A DNA stretch of 64,000 nt, from NCBI GenBank assembly GCA_003210095.1, contig QCNP01000001.1:542001-606000 (forward strand), in the 5' to 3' direction. The translations under genes were made by a program, and so were the position numbers. This DNA comes from Pelagibacteraceae bacterium AG-426-E17 (GTDB taxonomy: Bacteria; Pseudomonadota; Alphaproteobacteria; Pelagibacterales; Pelagibacteraceae). The notes beneath the pieces were generated by a model that was given only the letters and a program-made list of their open reading frames with translations, was not told the origin of the DNA and ran no database searches. This document shows positions 47,435 through 57,558 of the stretch, one piece after another. Numbering within the stretch: the first letter of the stretch is position 1; each line of letters starts with the position of its first letter.

Positions 47435-48097
47435 ATGTCATTTTTAAACTCTTTAAATAATAATTCCTCAAAATTCAGTGAACCCTTTGATCATTGGGAA
47501 TTAAATAAACCTCTAACAGAAGGACAAATAAACGAAATTATAAAAGCAGAGATAGATAATCCAATAGAACATAATATTAATTATGATGGAACAAGAGCAA
47601 TCGATGGTGGTCAAGGTGAATTTAGAGAAGGTATATCAGATGGGGGCAAAGCTTTGAAATTTAGATGTTTTATAACTAAAGAGAATGAACAAAATTTTCC
47701 AGCACTAAAAAGCCTGATTGAGGAACTTCAGAAGAAGGAAACACATAATAAGATATCAAAATTAATTAACAAGGATCTTTCCAATTCTTACGTAAGAGTT
47801 GAGGTGATATGCGACAGAAAAGGTTTCTGGTTGAAACCGCATTGTGATATTAAAGAAAAACTAATGTCTTGCTTATTGTTTGTTAACAAAGAAAATGAAA
47901 GTGAAGAACTTGGCACTGACTTTTATAATAGAGATCTTAAACTAACAAAAACTGTTCCATATAGAGATAATTATGGATATTTTTTTTCTAGTGGCCCAAA
48001 TACATGGCATGGAATGGAAAAAAAAAATATCGTAAAAGAAAGAAGATGTCTTCAGGTTAATTACGTTACATTTAAGACAGATTGGAAAGTTAATTAA
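47435..48097 (+). CDS. 2OG-Fe(II) oxygenase-like protein
   Basis: A 220-residue protein with the pattern of a double-stranded beta-helix dioxygenase: metal ligands His136 and Asp138 (KPHCDIKE), the distal His192 (NTWHGME) and basic residue Arg203 or Arg204 positioned for 2-oxoglutarate. The intervening SCLLFVNKE and GTDFYNRD strands fit the fold. The substrate is unknown. It lies one base after the ELM1-like gene and ends 4 bases before the convergent carB. Overall similarity to named members is weak, so the family call rests on these residues. Confidence 0.7.
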   Translation: MSFLNSLNNNSSKFSEPFDHWELNKPLTEGQINEIIKAEIDNPIEHNINYDGTRAIDGGQGEFREGISDGGKALKFRCFITKENEQNFPALKSLIEELQKKETHNKISKLINKDLSNSYVRVEVICDRKGFWLKPHCDIKEKLMSCLLFVNKENESEELGTDFYNRDLKLTKTVPYRDNYGYFFSSGPNTWHGMEKKNIVKERRCLQVNYVTFKTDWKVN

Positions 48098-48101
48098 AGA
48101 T

Positions 48102-51100
48102 CTAATTATCCTGTAAAGATTTAACCTTTAGCTTAGTTGTTTTCAAAGATTTTATCGCCTCAAGAAACGAATAAGCAGTAGACATATTTGTGCAATACGG
48201 AATTTTATTGGCTAGTGCACCTCTTCTTAGGGCTCTAGCATCATTAATTCTGTGTTCTGTGTTTCCACCTCCAGTATTTATTACAAGAGATATTTTTTTT
48301 GAATTTAAAACATCTACTATATGAGGTCTTCCACTGCTCACCTTATTGATTTTTTTACATCTCATTCCATTCTCTTTAAGTATTTCAGATGTTCCTTTTG
48401 TAGCTGAAAGTGTAAAACCAAGTCCAACCAACCTTTGAGCTATACCAACAATTTCTTGTTTATGAGAGTCTTTGACTGACAAAAAAGCCATTCCTTTTAT
48501 TGGCAAAGAATTTGATGCAGCAATTTGACTTTTTGCTACTGCCATTCCAAAATCTTCATCAAAACCCATAACCTCTCCAGTTGATTTCATCTCTGGTCCC
48601 AATAATACATCGCTATCAGGGAATTTATTAAAAGGAAAAACTGCTTCTTTTACAGCAAATTTTTTATTAGTTTTATATTTTAATTTATATTTACTTAATT
48701 TTTCACCTGACATTATTCTCGATGCAATTTTTGCAAGTGGTATACCTTTAGCTTTAGAGACAAAAGGTACAGTTCTACTAGCTCTTGGATTAACTTCAAT
48801 TACATAAATTTCATCTTTTTTTATTGCAAATTGTATGTTTAAAAATCCCTTAACATTTAATGCTAATGCAAGCTTTCTAGTTTGAACTTTTAATTCTTTT
48901 AAAAGATTTGCTTTTATAGATACGGGTGGCAGGCAACAAGCAGAGTCACCCGAGTGAATCCCCGCCTCTTCAATATGTTGCATTATCCCAGCAACATAAA
49001 CATCTTTTCCATCAGAGATCGCATCAACGTCTACTTCCATTGCATTATCAATAAATTTATCAATTAAAATTGGATTTTTTTCTGATGCTTTAAAAGCTTC
49101 ATTTATAAATTGTTTCAATTGGCTTTTATCATGAACTATCTCCATAGCTCTTCCTCCCAACACATAGGACGGTCTAACAACAACAGGTAAGCCAATTTTT
49201 TCAGAAATTTTAATCGCTTGTTCAAATTTATATGCAATTCCACTCTCTGCTTGTTTGAGTTTTAATTTAATAAGTAGTTCTCTGAATCTGTCTCTATCCT
49301 CTGCTAAATCAATTGAAGTATATTGAGTTCCTAGAATTGGCAACTTATTATCATGTAAAAATTTAGTTAGCTTGATAGGAGTTTGGCCACCAAATTGCGC
49401 AATTATACCCAAGAGATTACCTCTTGATTTTTCCTTTAATATTATATTTTCAACATATTCTTCGATCAAAGGTTCAAAATATAATCTATCACTTGTGTCG
49501 TAATCTGTAGAAACTGTTTCAGGATTACAATTAATCATAATTGTTTCATATCCAGCCTCTTTCAAAGAAAAGCTAGCTTGACAACAGCAATAATCAAATT
49601 CTATTCCTTGACCAATTCTATTAGGCCCCCCTCCAAGAATTATAATTTTCTTTTTATTTGTCGGTTCGGATTCGCACTCAATTTTAAAAGAAAAATTTCT
49701 TTGATAAGTCGAATACATATAAGGAGTAAAAGACTTAAATTCTGCTGCACAAGTATCAACTTTTTTAAACACTGGCAAAACTTTTAGAGCCTTTCTTTTT
49801 AATTTTACTATTTTTTCATTAATTCCAGTAATTTTGGAGATTTTTTTATCAGAAAATCCTATAGACTTTATTCTATTAAATTCCCCAAATTTCTTTGGTA
49901 AACCTTTTAAAGCTAATTTATTTTCTTCCTCAACTAATTCTTTAATTTGATTTAAAAACCATGGATCAACTTTAGATAACTTGTAAATTGTATTAGTTGA
50001 AATTTTTTTTCTAAAAGCTTCAGCAACAAGAAGTAGTTTGTTAGGAATATTAATTTTTAATTTTTTTAAAATTTCTTTTTTATTATAATTAAATATATTA
50101 TCTAACCCAGTTAGTCCAATTTCAAGAGATACAAGAGCTTTTTGAAACGACTCTTTAAAATTTCTTCCAATTGCCATTGCTTCACCCACAGACCTCATAG
50201 ATGTGCCTAAAATTGCGTCTGTATCTGAAAATTTTTCAAAGGTGAATCTAGGAATTTTTGTAACCACATAGTCTATAGTTGGCTCAAAAGAGGCGGGTGT
50301 TACTTTTGTAATTTCATTTTGAAGTTCATCTAATGTATAACCAATGGCTAATTTTGCAGCCACTTTAGCAATCGGAAAACCTGTAGCTTTAGATGCTAAA
50401 GCCGAGGATCTTGAAACTCTTGGATTCATCTCAATTATTACCATCCTTCCATTTTTAGGATTAATTGCAAATTGAACATTAGAACCACCAGTTTCAACAC
50501 CGATTTTTCTTAAACATGCAATAGATGCATTTCTCATTACTTGATACTCTTTATCGGTTAGTGTTAAGGCTGGGGCTATTGTTACTGAGTCACCTGTGTG
50601 AGTCCCCATTGGATCTACATTTTCAATTGAACAAATTATTATACAATTATCATTTTTATCCCTAACCACCTCCATCTCAAACTCTTTCCACCCATCAAGA
50701 CATTCCTCCACCAAAACTTGATTTTGTGGTGACTCTCTCATACCTTCTTTTACTATTTTAAAAAATTCTTTTCTTGTTCTTGCAATTCCACCACCTAAAC
50801 CGCCCAAGGTAAATGAAGGTCTAATAATTGCTGGTAAACCAATTTTTTTTAGACATTTTTTTGAATTTGAGAAGATATTTAAAATTTCAGACTTAGGTAA
50901 ATCTAAACCAATATCAGTCATATTTTTTCTAAATTTCTTTCTATCTTCTGCATTAGCGATTGCTTTTGAATTTGCACCTATAAGTTCAATTTTATATTTT
51001 TTTAACAAACCATTTTTTTCAGCACTTATTGCAAGATTTAATGCAGTCTGCCCACCCATTGTTGGCAAAATTGCATCAGGTTTTTCTTTTTTAATAACTT

Positions 51101-51326
51101 CCTCTAGTACTTCTAGCGATATAGGCTCAATATATGTTTTGTCTGCAACGCCAGGATCAGTCATTATTGTTGCAGGGTTAGAATTAATTAATATTACTTT
51201 ATATCCTTCATCTTTGAGAGCTTTGCAAGCTTGTGTACCAGAATAATCAAACTCACAGGCTTGGCCAATAATTATTGGACCAGCTCCAATAACTAATATT
51301 TTTTTAATATCTTTTCTTTTTGGCAT
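48102..51326 (-). CDS. carB: Carbamoyl-phosphate synthase large subunit
   Basis: A 1074-residue enzyme with the two homologous ATP-grasp synthetase halves (about residues 1-400 and 555-935), each with a GGG-type ADP-binding strand ([13 protein letters not shown] and [13 protein letters not shown]), an oligomerisation domain between, and a C-terminal MGS-like allosteric domain (about 940-1070) with [11 protein letters not shown]. It makes carbamoyl phosphate for arginine and pyrimidine synthesis. Full length. Its start overlaps the carA stop by 23 bases, so the subunits are co-expressed. Confidence 0.98.
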   Translation of the reverse strand: MPKRKDIKKILVIGAGPIIIGQACEFDYSGTQACKALKDEGYKVILINSNPATIMTDPGVADKTYIEPISLEVLEEVIKKEKPDAILPTMGGQTALNLAISAEKNGLLKKYKIELIGANSKAIANAEDRKKFRKNMTDIGLDLPKSEILNIFSNSKKCLKKIGLPAIIRPSFTLGGLGGGIARTRKEFFKIVKEGMRESPQNQVLVEECLDGWKEFEMEVVRDKNDNCIIICSIENVDPMGTHTGDSVTIAPALTLTDKEYQVMRNASIACLRKIGVETGGSNVQFAINPKNGRMVIIEMNPRVSRSSALASKATGFPIAKVAAKLAIGYTLDELQNEITKVTPASFEPTIDYVVTKIPRFTFEKFSDTDAILGTSMRSVGEAMAIGRNFKESFQKALVSLEIGLTGLDNIFNYNKKEILKKLKINIPNKLLLVAEAFRKKISTNTIYKLSKVDPWFLNQIKELVEEENKLALKGLPKKFGEFNRIKSIGFSDKKISKITGINEKIVKLKRKALKVLPVFKKVDTCAAEFKSFTPYMYSTYQRNFSFKIECESEPTNKKKIIILGGGPNRIGQGIEFDYCCCQASFSLKEAGYETIMINCNPETVSTDYDTSDRLYFEPLIEEYVENIILKEKSRGNLLGIIAQFGGQTPIKLTKFLHDNKLPILGTQYTSIDLAEDRDRFRELLIKLKLKQAESGIAYKFEQAIKISEKIGLPVVVRPSYVLGGRAMEIVHDKSQLKQFINEAFKASEKNPILIDKFIDNAMEVDVDAISDGKDVYVAGIMQHIEEAGIHSGDSACCLPPVSIKANLLKELKVQTRKLALALNVKGFLNIQFAIKKDEIYVIEVNPRASRTVPFVSKAKGIPLAKIASRIMSGEKLSKYKLKYKTNKKFAVKEAVFPFNKFPDSDVLLGPEMKSTGEVMGFDEDFGMAVAKSQIAASNSLPIKGMAFLSVKDSHKQEIVGIAQRLVGLGFTLSATKGTSEILKENGMRCKKINKVSSGRPHIVDVLNSKKISLVINTGGGNTEHRINDARALRRGALANKIPYCTNMSTAYSFLEAIKSLKTTKLKVKSLQDN

Positions 51327-52497
51327 ATTTTTTTACATTTTCCATGAAATGAGTAAATAAGTATTTGCTGTCTTGTGGGCCCGGGTTTGCCTCTGGATGA
51401 TATTGAACAGAAAAAACTGGATTATTTTTTAATCTTATTCCCTCAATAGACTTATCAAATAATGATAAGTGAGTTATCTCAGTATCTTTCCTCAAACTTT
51501 CCTTAATTACCTCAAATCCGTGATTTTGACTCGTTATCTCAACTTTATTAGTTAATAAATTTTTTACAGGATGGTTAGCTCCTCTATGACCTAATTTCAT
51601 TTTTCTTGTTTTTGCATTTAAAGCAAGAGCTAATATTTGATGCCCTAAACAAATACCGAATAAAGGAACTCCACTTTGGATCAATTTTTTTACAACATTT
51701 ATTGCATACTTTCCTGTTGCAGCTGGGTCCCCTGGACCATTTGATAAAAAAACACCATGAGGTTTTAATTTTAAAATTTCATTTGATTTTGTTTTGCATG
51801 ATACTACTTTGACCTCACAATCATAATTGGAAAAATATCTAAGTATGTTTTTCTTTATTCCAAAATCTATCGCAACAATTTTAAATTTTCTTTTCTTATT
51901 TTTTTCAAATCCTTTAATCCTTTCCCAAGTTTTTAATCCTTTCCAGGTATAAGTCTTTGGTGTTGTGACTTCTTTTGCAAGATCCATACCTTCTAACCCA
52001 GGCCAATTTATTGATTTTTTTATCAACTTACGTATATTAAATTTTCCATTTTTATTATTTGCTATCGTACCTTTAGGAGCTCCCTTATCTCTAATAAAAT
52101 TTGTTAATCCTCTGGTATCTAGACCAGTTATTCCAATGATTTTATTTCTTTTCAACCAGTGATCTAAATTTTGAAGAGATCTATAATTTGAAGGATTTGT
52201 TATTTCAGAGTTGAATATTACTCCTCTAGTCCAAATTTTGTCACTCTCAATATCCTCGTTATTTGTTCCAACATTTCCTATATGAGGAAATGTAAAATTG
52301 ATTATTTGCCCTGCATAAGATGGATCTGAAATAATTTCTTGATACCCAGTTAAAGAGGTATTAAAACATATCTCTCCTGTTGCTTCTCCTTGATAACCTA
52401 AACCTGTGCCTTTAAATATTGATTTGTTTTCAAGAACTAAAATAGCTGAGTTAAATTTAGAAAAATTTGAATTTTTGTTTCTCTGTTTTGAAGTCAA
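51304..52497 (-). CDS. carA: Carbamoyl-phosphate synthase small subunit
   Basis: A 397-residue glutamine amidotransferase subunit. The N-terminal CPSase domain has [38 protein letters not shown]; the class I amidotransferase domain has the nucleophile in [16 protein letters not shown] and the His-Glu pair in [14 protein letters not shown]. The start is taken as TTG at 52497 because a stop codon lies directly before it in frame and no ATG occurs before the conserved domain. A good promoter (52519-52547) and a 12-base palindrome lie just upstream. Confidence 0.96.
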   Translation of the reverse strand: MTSKQRNKNSNFSKFNSAILVLENKSIFKGTGLGYQGEATGEICFNTSLTGYQEIISDPSYAGQIINFTFPHIGNVGTNNEDIESDKIWTRGVIFNSEITNPSNYRSLQNLDHWLKRNKIIGITGLDTRGLTNFIRDKGAPKGTIANNKNGKFNIRKLIKKSINWPGLEGMDLAKEVTTPKTYTWKGLKTWERIKGFEKNKKRKFKIVAIDFGIKKNILRYFSNYDCEVKVVSCKTKSNEILKLKPHGVFLSNGPGDPAATGKYAINVVKKLIQSGVPLFGICLGHQILALALNAKTRKMKLGHRGANHPVKNLLTNKVEITSQNHGFEVIKESLRKDTEITHLSLFDKSIEGIRLKNNPVFSVQYHPEANPGPQDSKYLFTHFMENVKKYAKKKRY

Positions 52498-52501
52498 TTA
52501 C

Positions 52502-52513
52502 AACTCATGAGTT
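52502..52513. promoter_or_regulatory. 12-base palindrome at the carA transcription start
   Basis: AACTCATGAGTT is a perfect palindrome 4 bases before the carA start codon, and about where transcription from the predicted promoter would begin. It could be an operator or part of a short leader. carAB is commonly regulated by pyrimidines or arginine, but no known binding motif was recognised. Confidence 0.3.
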
Positions 52514-52518
52514 AAAGG

Positions 52519-52547
52519 TTAATACAATAAAAGCCTTTTTTACGCAA
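52519..52547 (-). promoter_or_regulatory. Candidate carAB promoter
   Basis: On the minus strand TTGCGT (52547-52542), a 17-base spacer and TATTAA (52524-52519) form a sigma70-like promoter about 21 bases from the carA start. Upstream lies an A8/T9 tract (52568-52584), which could act as an UP element for this promoter and for the divergent yqeY promoter. Confidence 0.5.
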
Positions 52548-52587
52548 CATATCTGATGGAAAATATCAAAAAAAATTTTTTTTTCTT

Positions 52588-52616
52588 TTGAAGAAATTTC
52601 TCTTTAAAAGTAAATT
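52588..52616 (+). promoter_or_regulatory. Candidate yqeY-dnaG-rpoD promoter
   Basis: TTGAAG (52588-52593), a 17-base spacer and TAAATT (52611-52616) precede the ATG at 52623. Transcription would begin at or next to the start codon, giving a nearly leaderless message. The boxes are imperfect and the region is AT-rich, so support is modest. It directly follows the A8/T9 tract. Confidence 0.35.
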
Positions 52617-52622
52617 TGATTT

Positions 52623-53084
52623 ATGACAATTAGATACAAAATTGATTTAGACTATAAAAACTCATTAAAATCTAAAGATAAAATTAAAATATCAACCTAT
52701 AGGTTAATTTTGTCAGGTATCAAAGATCTAGATATTTCAAACAGATCAGGGCCAAAAAAAAAAGACACTGATGATGAAGATATCAAAAGGTTATTAAAAA
52801 AAATGATCAAGCAAAGAAGCGAATCAATTGAAATCTACAAAAAAAATAATAGAGACGATTTACTTCAAATTGAAACACAAGAGCAAAAAATTTTATCTAC
52901 TTATTTACCAAAACAATTAAGCGAAGAAGAGACCAAAAAAATTTGTGCAGAAATAATAGCGGCCACTAAGGCATCATCTATAAAAGATATGGGAAGAGTA
53001 ATGGGAGAATTAAAAAAAAAATATTCAGACACAGTAGATTTTTCTTTAGCTGGTAAAGTTTTGAAAGTTCTTTTAAATAAATGA
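52623..53084 (+). CDS. yqeY: GatB/YqeY domain protein
   Basis: A 153-residue helical protein of the YqeY family, related to the tRNA-binding tail of the GatB amidotransferase subunit. Landmarks: DLLQIETQEQKILSTYLPKQLSEEETKKI and SIKDMGRVMGELKKKYSDTVDFSLAGKVLKVLL. Its function is unclear but it very often precedes dnaG in Alphaproteobacteria, as here (10-base gap). It is probably the first gene of a yqeY-dnaG-rpoD operon. Confidence 0.92.
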   Translation: MTIRYKIDLDYKNSLKSKDKIKISTYRLILSGIKDLDISNRSGPKKKDTDDEDIKRLLKKMIKQRSESIEIYKKNNRDDLLQIETQEQKILSTYLPKQLSEEETKKICAEIIAATKASSIKDMGRVMGELKKKYSDTVDFSLAGKVLKVLLNK

Positions 53085-53094
53085 TGGCTATGTA

Positions 53095-54873
53095 ATGAAA
53101 TATCCAAAAGAATATTTAGATGAAATCAAATCAAGATTGAAAGTTTCATCTATAGTATCAAAATACATTACAATAAAAAAAAGGGGCAAAGAGTTTGTAG
53201 GATTATCTCCTTTTAAAAATGAAAAGACACCATCATTCACAGTTAATGACGAAAAGGGTTTTTATCATTGTTTTAGCACTGGAGAACATGGAAATATTTT
53301 TGATTTTTTGATGAAAACTCAAAATTTAAAATTTGGAGAAGCAGTTAGAAATTTAGCCAATCTAGCTGGATTGCAACCATATAGATTTTCTAAAGATGAC
53401 GAAATAAGAGAGAGAGAAATGAATGAATATATTAGTGTTCATAAATTATATATAGAGAAAAAAAAATTAGATCTAACTAAATTAATTAATTCTCAAAATG
53501 AAATAAGTAATTACCTAAAAAAAAGGAAACTCAATATTGATATTATAAATGAATTTAACATAGGTTATTCCTCGTTAAATTCAAATGTATACGACGAATT
53601 TGCAAATAAATTTGACGAAAAAGTTTTACAAGAAACAGGATTATTTCTTTTCGATGAAAGAAAAAAAATATTTGTAGAGAGATTTAGAGGCAGATTATTA
53701 TTCCCTATAAATTCTTTAACAGCAAAACCATTGGGGATTGGTGGAAGGAAAATAGATGATTATAATAATTTTGCAAAATACATTAATTCACCAGAGACAA
53801 AATTCTTTAAAAAAGGCAACAATTTATATAACCTTGACAAAGCAAGAAAAGAATCAAACAAAATAGATCAAGTATATTTAGTAGAGGGTTATATGGATGT
53901 AATAACACTTTTCAATCACGATGTAAAAAATTGTGTCGCAAATCTTGGAACAGCCTTAACTAGTAAACAAATTATGATATTGAGTCAATTTTTCAAAGAA
54001 ACAATAATTTGTTTCGATAGTGATGATAGTGGTTTTAAAGCTGCTATCAGAGCTGCTGAAAATGCATTAAAATATCTTAAACCAGAGAGTCAAATATCTT
54101 TCTTATTTTTGCCAAAAGGAGAAGACCCAGACAGTTTTGTTAAAAAGAACAAAAAAAATATTTTTTTAGATTATTCAAAAAATAAAAAAATACAAATACA
54201 TAAATTTATATTTGAGAATTATTTAAGCGAGAGCACAAAGTCTCCATCTTCACTTGCTATGGTTGAGAAAAAATTAAAGTCTATTTCAAACTCAATACAA
54301 GATGAAACAGTTAGAAAATATGTATTAGCTTTTTTTATGGAGGAAATGTCAAGATATTCGCACTATAATAACAAGTATAATTTCATTAACTACAAGTCTG
54401 ATAAAATTAAATATAAGTCTCTTGAATCTACACAAAAAATTTTTGAGGAAACTAAACAATTTTCAGCTATAGATATTAAAGAGTTTTCAATTCTTTACAT
54501 CGTACTTAATAACCTAAATTTTTTTTATAACAGAATTGATTTAATTGATGGAATAGAATTTGTATCCAAAGAAAATAAAATTATTTTTGAGTCGATTTAT
54601 GTTTCTTTAAAAAATGGAAATTTTGATCAATTAAATTTAGATAATAAAATCTTAAGTGAGATAGAAAAGTATGCCACTATCAAACATATTATAAAAAAAA
54701 ATGACAAAGATGAGTTTAAATTAGTTGAAATTTTTGACGACATAAAAAAAGATTTAAAAACTTATGGACTAGAACAAAGAATAAAAGAGTTAGAATCAAA
54801 ATTTGCTAAAGATTTTAGCCAAAATACATTTGATGAAATTAAAAAGCTGAAAAAAGAGCAAAATATTAATTAA
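53095..54873 (+). CDS. dnaG: DNA primase, zinc ligands mostly replaced
   Basis: A 592-residue primase that makes RNA primers for replication. The N-terminal CHC2-type domain (GLSPFKNEKTPSFTVNDEKGFYHCF) is recognisable, but of the four zinc ligands only Cys59 remains; the others are Ser38, Lys41 and Thr62. The catalytic Toprim core has RFRGRLLFPI, VYLVEGYMDVI and CFDSDDSGFKAA. The C-terminal helicase-binding region is divergent. Its place between yqeY and rpoD corresponds to the macromolecular synthesis operon. Confidence 0.95.
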   Translation: MKYPKEYLDEIKSRLKVSSIVSKYITIKKRGKEFVGLSPFKNEKTPSFTVNDEKGFYHCFSTGEHGNIFDFLMKTQNLKFGEAVRNLANLAGLQPYRFSKDDEIREREMNEYISVHKLYIEKKKLDLTKLINSQNEISNYLKKRKLNIDIINEFNIGYSSLNSNVYDEFANKFDEKVLQETGLFLFDERKKIFVERFRGRLLFPINSLTAKPLGIGGRKIDDYNNFAKYINSPETKFFKKGNNLYNLDKARKESNKIDQVYLVEGYMDVITLFNHDVKNCVANLGTALTSKQIMILSQFFKETIICFDSDDSGFKAAIRAAENALKYLKPESQISFLFLPKGEDPDSFVKKNKKNIFLDYSKNKKIQIHKFIFENYLSESTKSPSSLAMVEKKLKSISNSIQDETVRKYVLAFFMEEMSRYSHYNNKYNFINYKSDKIKYKSLESTQKIFEETKQFSAIDIKEFSILYIVLNNLNFFYNRIDLIDGIEFVSKENKIIFESIYVSLKNGNFDQLNLDNKILSEIEKYATIKHIIKKNDKDEFKLVEIFDDIKKDLKTYGLEQRIKELESKFAKDFSQNTFDEIKKLKKEQNIN

Positions 54874-54875
54874 AT

Positions 54876-54915
54876 TAATCAGAATTAGGTATAGATTTTC
54901 TCAGAATACTGATTA
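54876..54915 (+). repeat. Inverted repeat upstream of rpoD
   Basis: TAATCAG (54876-54882) and CTGATTA (54909-54915) form a 7-base inverted repeat with a 26-base spacer in the 67-base gap between dnaG and rpoD. It may be a weak hairpin or an operator for separate rpoD control. There is no T-run directly after it, so it is not a standard terminator. Confidence 0.25.
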
Positions 54916-54940
54916 TATATTTCATTCCAATTAAAATACT

Positions 54941-56794
54941 GTGGAAAGAATTATTACAAAATCGTTTGCTAGATTGATGGGTAGAGGAATTCATAGAGGA
55001 TTCATAACCCATGAAGAATTAAATAAATCTTTGGGTAAAAGAAATCTTTCAAGCGAAAATTTATCTCAGGCTTTTTTGCATATTTTAGATGAAAAAATCT
55101 CACTGGTTGAAAAAAAATCAGATTTTAAATCATTAAAAAAAAGAGACTCTCAAAATAAAGATGAACCTAAATCACTAGAAAAAAGTGACGATCCAATCAG
55201 AATGTACCTCAGGGAAATGGGTGGAGTCGAACTTTTATCAAGAGAGGGAGAGATAGCAATAGCTAAAAGAATTGAGGCAGGCAAGGATGTTATGTTAAAC
55301 GCATTATCTCAAAGCCCAATTACAGCGCAACAGTTTTATGAATGGAATGAAAAATTAATAAAAGATGAAATCATGGTAAGAGAAATTATTGATATAGATA
55401 CAAATTATATGGAGGAAGATAATACTAGCCAAAAATTAAAAAATAATTCCAAAGATGAAAATAATGCTGGCAATAAAAACGATGAGCAAACAAAAGATCA
55501 AAATAATACAAATGATGATGAGGATGAATTTAATCCTACTCTAGCCGCAATGGAAAGTGAAATTAAACCTAAAGTATTAGAGACAATAAACAATCTGACT
55601 AAAGATTATTCAAAATTAATTAAATATCAAAAAGATAAATTAAATTGTGTATTAAATTCCTTAAGCTTTTCACCGTCTAAGGAAAAAGGCTACCAAAAAA
55701 TAGTTCAAGAAATACTTGAAAAAATTAAAACTCTTCAACTTTCACCTTCAGTTTTAGAAAATTTAGTTCAAAAACATTACTCAGATAATAAGAAAATAGT
55801 TTCACTAGAGGGAAATTTACTACGTTTAGCAATGGACGAAAAGATTACAAGAGATGAATTTATTAAGTTTTATATTGGAAATGAAATTAATCCAAATTTA
55901 AAAAATTTCTTAAATACAAATGTAACATGGAAAAACTTTTTTCAGAAAAACAAAAACGAATTTAAAAATATTAGAGACAGACTGGTTGAGATAAGCAACA
56001 AACTTGGAATAAGTGTTACAGATTTTAAAAAGTTAGTAAGCAGAATTCAGAAAGGTGAAAAAGAATCAAGAATTGCAAAAAAAGAAATGGTTGAGGCTAA
56101 TTTAAGATTAGTTATTTCAATTGCAAAAAAATATACCAATAGAGGTTTACAGTTTTTAGATTTAATACAGGAAGGAAACATTGGATTAATGAAAGCAGTG
56201 GATAAATTTGAGTACAGAAGAGGCTACAAGTTTTCAACTTATGCTACTTGGTGGATCAGACAAGCAATAACAAGATCAATAGCCGATCAAGCTAGAACAA
56301 TTCGTATACCAGTACATATGATAGAAACTATTAACAAAATTGTTAGAACTCAAAGATTAATTTTAAGTGAATTTGGTAGAGAGGCTACACCTGAAGAGTT
56401 AGCTAAAAAATTGAGGATGCCGCTTGAGAAAGTTAGAAAAGTTTTAAAAATTTCTAAAGAGCCCGTTTCCCTTGAAAAACCTGTAGGAGACGAAGAAGAT
56501 AGCAGTTTAGGAGATTTTATTGAGGACACAAAGGCTCTTGCTCCATTAGAACAAGCAATTAAATCAAATTTAAGCGAGGCCACTACTAAAATACTATCAA
56601 CTCTTACCCCACGTGAAGAAAGAGTTTTAAGAATGAGATTTGGAGTTGGCATGAATACAGATCACACCTTAGAGGAAGTGGGTTTACAATTTTCTGTAAC
56701 AAGAGAAAGAATAAGACAAATAGAAGCTAAAGCCCTAAGAAAACTCAAACACCCAAGTAGATCTAAACAATTGAAAAGTTTCTTAGAAAGTTGA
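54941..56794 (+). CDS. rpoD: RNA polymerase primary sigma factor (sigma70)
   Basis: A 617-residue RpoD with a GTG start. Region 1.1 is near the N-terminus, region 1.2 is [21 protein letters not shown], then an asparagine/aspartate-rich linker (about residues 165-195) in the nonconserved region. Regions 2.1-2.4 span [20 protein letters not shown] to [22 protein letters not shown], region 3 has [11 protein letters not shown], and region 4.2 ends [17 protein letters not shown]. It directs most transcription in the cell. A GTG start and a 67-base upstream gap suggest its own tuning of expression. Confidence 0.97.
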   Translation: MERIITKSFARLMGRGIHRGFITHEELNKSLGKRNLSSENLSQAFLHILDEKISLVEKKSDFKSLKKRDSQNKDEPKSLEKSDDPIRMYLREMGGVELLSREGEIAIAKRIEAGKDVMLNALSQSPITAQQFYEWNEKLIKDEIMVREIIDIDTNYMEEDNTSQKLKNNSKDENNAGNKNDEQTKDQNNTNDDEDEFNPTLAAMESEIKPKVLETINNLTKDYSKLIKYQKDKLNCVLNSLSFSPSKEKGYQKIVQEILEKIKTLQLSPSVLENLVQKHYSDNKKIVSLEGNLLRLAMDEKITRDEFIKFYIGNEINPNLKNFLNTNVTWKNFFQKNKNEFKNIRDRLVEISNKLGISVTDFKKLVSRIQKGEKESRIAKKEMVEANLRLVISIAKKYTNRGLQFLDLIQEGNIGLMKAVDKFEYRRGYKFSTYATWWIRQAITRSIADQARTIRIPVHMIETINKIVRTQRLILSEFGREATPEELAKKLRMPLEKVRKVLKISKEPVSLEKPVGDEEDSSLGDFIEDTKALAPLEQAIKSNLSEATTKILSTLTPREERVLRMRFGVGMNTDHTLEEVGLQFSVTRERIRQIEAKALRKLKHPSRSKQLKSFLES

Positions 56795-56813
56795 TAATTC
56801 GAAATATTACTTA

Positions 56814-57557
56814 ATGGATTTAGTTAGTGTAATTATTCCATATTATAATAAAAAAAAATTCATTAATAAAACTATAAATTCAGCTATAAATCAAAGTTAT
56901 AAACATATTGAAATTGTCATAGTATATGATGATGAGAACACAGACGATTTAAAATTTATTAATGAAATTAAAAAAAAAGACAAAAGAATTGTAATAATTC
57001 AAAACCAAAAAAAAGAAGGAGCAGGCAATTCTCGTAACATAGGCATAAGTAACTCAAATGGCAAATATATTGCCTTTTTAGATGCTGACGATACTTGGGA
57101 AAAAAATAAATTAGAAAAACAAATAAAATTTATGAATACAAACAACCTAGATATTTCTCACACCTCATATTATATAGTTGATGAAAAAAATATAATTTTA
57201 GGTAAGAGGTTTGCAAAAAATTTCTTTCTTTTACAAGAATTGCTAAAATCTTGTGATATAGGACTTTCTACTGTAGTCATAAAAAAAGAAATAATAAATG
57301 ATGAAATTAAATTTCCAGTACTAAAGACAAAAGAAGATTTTGTTTTATGGCTTAAATTATTAGAGAACGGAAAAAAAATTTACGCTTTGAATGAATATTT
57401 AACCTTTTGGACTAAATCCAAACACTCGTTATCTTCGTCTACATATCAAAAAATGTTAGATGGTTTTAGAGTTTATCATAAATACATGAATTTTAATTTT
57501 TTTAAATCTTTATATTTTTTATTTTGTTTATGTATAAATTTTATTTTAAAAAAATAA
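56814..57557 (+). CDS. Family 2 glycosyltransferase
   Basis: A 247-residue GT-A enzyme. N-terminal SVIIPYYNKKKFINKTINSAINQSY is the GT2 opening; AGNSRNIGISNSNGKYIAFLDADDTW carries the DxD metal motif (about residues 84-86). The C-terminus ends in a short hydrophobic segment (LYFLFCLCINFIL), possibly membrane-associated. It transfers a sugar, probably onto a lipid-linked surface polysaccharide intermediate, but donor and acceptor are unknown. First gene of the polysaccharide region, 19 bases after rpoD. Confidence 0.9.
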   Translation: MDLVSVIIPYYNKKKFINKTINSAINQSYKHIEIVIVYDDENTDDLKFINEIKKKDKRIVIIQNQKKEGAGNSRNIGISNSNGKYIAFLDADDTWEKNKLEKQIKFMNTNNLDISHTSYYIVDEKNIILGKRFAKNFFLLQELLKSCDIGLSTVVIKKEIINDEIKFPVLKTKEDFVLWLKLLENGKKIYALNEYLTFWTKSKHSLSSSTYQKMLDGFRVYHKYMNFNFFKSLYFLFCLCINFILKK

Positions 57558-57558
57558 T

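Noticed and set aside
51895-51950. Short tandem-like repeat (AATCCTTT copies) inside carA
   Set aside because: It lies in a conserved coding region, does not disturb the frame and is explained by repeated Lys/Gly/Leu codons.
54876-54915. Terminator between dnaG and rpoD
   Set aside because: The inverted repeat has only 7 AT-rich pairs, a 26-base loop and no following T-run; kept only as a weak repeat.
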